From Methylomicrobium sp. (GTDB lineage Bacteria; Pseudomonadota; Gammaproteobacteria; Methylococcales; Methylomonadaceae), in assembly GCA_018333785.1 (NCBI GenBank), contig JAGXSU010000003.1, positions 1-39,536 on the forward strand: a stretch of 39,536 bases of DNA, written 5' to 3'. Shown here piece after piece: positions 36,113 through 39,536 of the stretch (positions are counted from its first letter, which is position 1; every line of letters begins with the position of its first letter). The position numbers and the translations under genes were made by a program. The notes beneath the pieces were generated by a model that was given only the letters and a program-made list of their open reading frames with translations, searched no databases and was not told where the DNA came from.

Positions 36113-36766
36113 TTATATCAATTGGGGAGCCAGTTTGGTCAAAGACAAACGATCTCCGGCCAAAATAAGAATGTCATCCTTCTCAATAACGAATTGCTCA
36201 TGCGGACAGGGAAACATCTGGTCACGCCGCTTTATCAGAATCCCAAACACCTTGCCTTTCACGTCCGCTAACAAATCCACCAGCGCCCTACCTGCCAAAC
36301 GCTCAACCACGGGTACTTCAACAATGTACTGTTTGTTGCCCAAAGCCATGTACTCTCTGATCATAGGGTAAGAAAGCGCCTGAGCGGTTCTTTTACCCAT
36401 CTCCTCTTCCGGATGAACAATGCGTGTAACCCCTAATCGATTCAAAATCAAATGATGCGAAGCGGACGTGGCTTTGACCCAAAGATTTTCTATACCCAGA
36501 TTCTTCAAATGAACGACACACAACAAACTGGCCTGCAGATTCTCTCCAATAGCTACAATGACCGCGTCATAATCAGTCAAGCCAAGTTCCAGCAACGCAT
36601 TTTCATCCGTAACATCGGCTATAGCCGTGTGCGTAAGCAGGCCGGATAATGACTCAGCCACTTTTCTGTCAGAATCCACCCCCATAACATCGTGATTCAT
36701 TTTGACTAACTGCAACCCCAGCGTCGTGCCAAATCTACCTAAACCGATTACTGCATATTGAGCCAT
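36113..36766 (-). CDS. ktrA: Regulatory RCK subunit of potassium uptake, KtrA/TrkA family
   Basis: A peripheral gating ring subunit. It has 217 residues: one RCK_N Rossmann domain (about 3-120, VIGLGRFGTTLG with the G8-x-G10-x-x-G13 motif and D at the end of strand 2) and one RCK_C domain (about 135-215, VVERLAGRALVDLL). The single-module size is that of KtrA; E. coli TrkA is a double module of 458. It binds ATP/ADP or NAD(H) to open or close KtrB. It is divergent from the PAS/PP2C gene. Confidence 0.93.
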   Translation of the reverse strand: MAQYAVIGLGRFGTTLGLQLVKMNHDVMGVDSDRKVAESLSGLLTHTAIADVTDENALLELGLTDYDAVIVAIGENLQASLLCVVHLKNLGIENLWVKATSASHHLILNRLGVTRIVHPEEEMGKRTAQALSYPMIREYMALGNKQYIVEVPVVERLAGRALVDLLADVKGKVFGILIKRRDQMFPCPHEQFVIEKDDILILAGDRLSLTKLAPQLI

Positions 36767-36893
36767 AAACTCACCAAAATAACGCCAGTATCACCTGCTC
36801 CGAAATGATCATCAGTCATGGTAACGGGCAGGGCTAATAATGGCCGGGAATTATACGCTTTAAAAACAAGCAGACAATTAAACAATGGCAGGG

Positions 36894-36930
36894 AGGCGCC
36901 GACTGCAAAATCCTGTTGCGGTCGGCGCCT
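36894..36930. other. Strong hairpin in the ktrA / PAS-phosphatase divergent region
   Basis: AGGCGCCGAC (36894-36903) and GTCGGCGCCT (36921-36930) pair perfectly. The inner bases TGCAA/TTGCG extend the stem to 15 with one G-T pair and leave a seven-base loop. It sits inside the 299-base gap between two divergent genes, so it is not an ordinary end-of-gene terminator. It could lie in either 5' leader. A TATAAA at 36991-36996 may be part of the + strand promoter. Confidence 0.5.
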
Positions 36931-37065
36931 TAAAATGAGAGGGGATGAGCAGAACCCATCACGCGTGCCTTTACAATAAAAATATACGGTATAAATTGAC
37001 TATAAAGTTTGGCCAGTATTTGATGTCAAAAACTTTCCGGTAAATCGACTGAATCACTAAAATCA

Positions 37066-39333
37066 ATGCCTATGCAACCTTTCATCGACGGCTTAACATT
37101 CAGCATTCTGATTGCAGAGATAAAACAGGCTAAACCCTTGTTACTGGTGATCAAAGAACTCAACCGCAGCGCCTGCGACCTGTTCGGTTATGCGCAGCGC
37201 GACCTGGTCAATCAACCTCTCAGTGTTATATTGTCACCCCATTGTCCGGCTGAACTGTGGCAAAACGCGCTGGCGCAACTGGACAGCGACCACCCTGCGG
37301 CCAATTTTCAAGCCGAATTGATCAATCGTGAGAAGCAGACTTTTCCGGTCATGATTTCACTGGGCAAACTGACCGATCCCGCCAAAAATGAAACGCCCAC
37401 TATTGCTGTTTTAATCCAGGATCTCAGTGCGTCCAAGCAACAGGAAAAAAAATTGCTGCTGATGCACGCTGCGGTAGAACAAAGCGCCAGCGCCGTCGTG
37501 ATAACCGACCCCAGCGGCCGGATCGAATATATCAACCCCAAATTCTGCTCCATGACCGGCTACAGCCACGAGGAACTGTTAGGCCATAATCCCAGAATAC
37601 TTCAGTCCGGCGGCACTTCAGACGAACAATATCTAAAAATGTGGCAGGAACTGCTCAAACAGGGCGAATGGCGGGGAGAGATAAAAAACCAGCGAAAAAA
37701 TGGTGAAGATTACTGGGCATTTGAGAGCATCAGTGCGATTAAAAACAGCCGCGGCGAAATTACCCATTTATTAGCGGTAGAAGAAGACATTACTGAACGC
37801 AAACAAGTCGAAGCCGCCCTTCAGGAAAGCGAACAACGCTTTAGACAAATGGCGGAAATGACCGGTGAATGGTTATGGGAGCAAGACCCGGGCGGATACT
37901 ACATTTACTGCAGTAACGCGGTAAAAACAATTTTAGGTTACCCACCGGAAGAGATTATCGGTAAACACTATACCGAGCTTCTGACCCTGCAGGATAAAAC
38001 CGATTTTCAGCCTTACTCATCAGTCCAAAACGCCTTTTATGCGCTGACAAACCATTACCGCCACAAAGAAGGCCGGCTCGTGATCGCCGAATCAACCGGC
38101 CTTCCCATCATAGATGCACACGGCAAGCTGTTGAAGTGGCGCGGTGTAGATCGTGATATTACCGCAAGAAAGCATTATGAAGATGCTCTGATCGAAAGCG
38201 AGAAACGCACACGACTGATCATTGAAACCACGCTGAATGCGATCATCATCATGGATTCTTACGGCATGATAACTGACTGGAACCAGCGCGCTGAAAAAAT
38301 GTTTGGCTGGACGCGCCAGGAAGCCATAGGCCGAAATATGGCCGAATTGATTGTACCTGAACGATTTCGAAAACTTGTCCACCAAGAAATCAGCCATTTT
38401 CTGACCACAGGGGCGAGCCGGGTTATCGATAAGTTAACCGAACAAATCGCATTAAGAAGAAACGGCTCCGAATTCCCGGTTGAGCTGAGTATTGCACCGC
38501 TAAAAATCGGCAATGCCTATGAGTTCAGCGGTTTTGTTCACGACATCAGCAGCCGAAAAGCCGCTGAAAGGCAAATTCGGGAAGCGCAGGTGAATCTGGC
38601 TATCGCGCAAAACGAAATGAAAATTGCCCAGCAAATCCAAACGTCCTTGTTTCCTGCAAAACCGATCATCTCACCCCATTTCGAAGTGACTGGCTTTTGC
38701 CTCCCCGCAACCCAGATAGGCGGTGATTATTTCGACTATTTTTACCGCGACGAGCAGCATCTGGACATGGTGATTGCCGATGTATCCGGCCATGCGGTAG
38801 GACCTGCCCTGCTGATGGTCGCAGCTCGTAGCGCCATTAGAACCCAGGCCACCTGGTTAGGCTCGCCCGCTCAAACCTTGGACGTGCTCAATAATTTTCT
38901 TTATGAGGATCTTTATAACGCCGATCATTTTATTACCCTCTTTTACCTTCAATACTACACCACGACGCAAACCCTCAGTTACGCCAATGCCGGACACCCT
39001 CCTCCCCTGCTTTACCAAAAATGCAACTTTAGCTGTAAAGAATTGGACGCCGACGGATTGATCATAGGAATCAGGCAAAATATTAATTTCGAAGAAAAGA
39101 AAATCACGCTCTGTGCCGGTGATTGCCTGCTCATCTATACCGATGGACTGACAGAATCCCAAAATCCAGCCGGTGAACAATTCGGCATTGACAGACTAAA
39201 AACCTTATTCGAAAAATACGCTGATCAAAAGCCGGGATTTATCGTCGACACATTAATTCAACACCTCAAAGATTTCTGCCAATCTAGCTTTTTTTATGAC
39301 GATATCACTGTCATGGTATTCAAACGCTCATAA
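37066..39333 (+). CDS. Four-PAS sensor with PP2C (SpoIIE/RsbU-type) serine phosphatase domain
   Basis: A soluble signalling protein of 755 residues with no transmembrane segment. PAS1 is about 8-115. PAS2 (about 130-248) has AVVITDPSGRIEYINPKFC and the PAC end LAVEEDITERKQ. PAS3 is about 255-375, and PAS4 (about 380-500) ends FVHDISSRKAAE. A coiled linker (about 500-535) leads to the SpoIIE phosphatase domain (about 540-755). That domain shows GGDYFDYF, IADVSGHAVGPALLM, YANAGHPPPLLY, YTDGLTES and DDITVMVF, the acidic residues that bind two Mn/Mg ions. Relatives dephosphorylate an anti-sigma-factor antagonist in a partner-switching pathway. No such partner gene lies beside it. The start codon has no clear ribosome-binding site, and a second ATG follows at 37072. 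Confidence 0.93.
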   Translation: MPMQPFIDGLTFSILIAEIKQAKPLLLVIKELNRSACDLFGYAQRDLVNQPLSVILSPHCPAELWQNALAQLDSDHPAANFQAELINREKQTFPVMISLGKLTDPAKNETPTIAVLIQDLSASKQQEKKLLLMHAAVEQSASAVVITDPSGRIEYINPKFCSMTGYSHEELLGHNPRILQSGGTSDEQYLKMWQELLKQGEWRGEIKNQRKNGEDYWAFESISAIKNSRGEITHLLAVEEDITERKQVEAALQESEQRFRQMAEMTGEWLWEQDPGGYYIYCSNAVKTILGYPPEEIIGKHYTELLTLQDKTDFQPYSSVQNAFYALTNHYRHKEGRLVIAESTGLPIIDAHGKLLKWRGVDRDITARKHYEDALIESEKRTRLIIETTLNAIIIMDSYGMITDWNQRAEKMFGWTRQEAIGRNMAELIVPERFRKLVHQEISHFLTTGASRVIDKLTEQIALRRNGSEFPVELSIAPLKIGNAYEFSGFVHDISSRKAAERQIREAQVNLAIAQNEMKIAQQIQTSLFPAKPIISPHFEVTGFCLPATQIGGDYFDYFYRDEQHLDMVIADVSGHAVGPALLMVAARSAIRTQATWLGSPAQTLDVLNNFLYEDLYNADHFITLFYLQYYTTTQTLSYANAGHPPPLLYQKCNFSCKELDADGLIIGIRQNINFEEKKITLCAGDCLLIYTDGLTESQNPAGEQFGIDRLKTLFEKYADQKPGFIVDTLIQHLKDFCQSSFFYDDITVMVFKRS

Positions 39334-39466
39334 AAGTCAGAAGAAAATACCACCTCAAAAAATTCCTTTATACTTCTTGCAATAGTTCAAGGCCATGAGC
39401 CTGAAAAAAGGCTATGTTTGCGTTACCGTGAAAGTACATGAACCGAAGAGGGAGCGGTTACTCGAT

Positions 39467-39531
39467 CGACAGGTGTCGGCGGCAGGGAGCCGCCGTCAAG
39501 CCTACATGGACGTATTCACGGCGTCCTGTCG
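39467..39531. repeat. Palindromic intergenic repeat at the right window edge
   Basis: An outer inverted pair CGACAGG (39467-39473) and CCTGTCG (39525-39531) encloses a GGCGGC/GCCGCC hairpin (39478-39483 with 39489-39494) and the non-palindromic stretch AAGCCTACATGGACGTATTC. The layout resembles intergenic repeats known to me from gammaproteobacterial, including methanotroph, genomes. A single copy is visible here, so repetition is not shown by this window. Confidence 0.55.
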
Positions 39532-39536
39532 GGCGA

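Noticed and set aside
1-39536. CRISPR array, prophage, insertion sequence or defence island
   Set aside because: No regularly spaced direct repeats, integrase, transposase or recognisable defence protein is present. Gene content is mostly housekeeping.

Overview
The window is a stretch of ordinary bacterial chromosome, about 46-48% GC by eye, from a gammaproteobacterium. The gene orders gltX-tRNA-Ala-tRNA-Glu, dnaX-ybaB-recR beside the 4.5S RNA, and bamA-skp-fabZ-lpxA-rnhB-dnaE all fit this class, as does an RNase E whose catalytic-half residue numbering matches Escherichia coli exactly. Protein style and a palindromic repeat at the right edge suggest a Methylococcales-type methanotroph. That is an inference: no methane-oxidation gene is present.

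Left part (1-4212): the C-terminal third of dxs, then an accessory block on the + strand. The block holds a small membrane protein with an acidic amphipathic helix, a LolA-like periplasmic protein, and an outer-membrane beta-barrel with an N-terminal AMIN domain. These three look like a trans-envelope set without its usual inner-membrane pump and are the least ordinary part of the window.

Middle (4255-21416): a tRNA-Ala/tRNA-Glu/tRNA-Glu cluster behind gltX, then serS and orn (- strand). An M48 membrane protease and rsgA (+) overlap by four bases. HIT, recR, ybaB, dnaX and the SRP RNA gene ffs follow on the - strand. Next come a PhoQ-like sensor kinase, its regulator and a PepSY protein, then rluC-HAD-sppA with overlapping ends, and finally rne (+) behind a 486-base divergent intergenic region.

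Right-centre (21690-31035): dnaE, rnhB, lpxA, fabZ, skp and bamA, all on the - strand. This is the envelope-biogenesis cluster without lpxD, lpxB and rseP. rnhB and lpxA both appear to use non-ATG starts. A three-armed palindrome separates rnhB from dnaE. A coiled-coil membrane protein of unknown function lies upstream of bamA.

Right part (31456-39536): argG, truC, a GIY-YIG protein, an ASCH-domain protein, gloA and the potassium-uptake pair ktrA-ktrB, all on the - strand. A four-PAS/PP2C (SpoIIE-type) phosphatase is on the +, and the window ends in a palindromic intergenic repeat. Most genes are housekeeping. No phage, insertion sequence, CRISPR array or recognised defence system was found.
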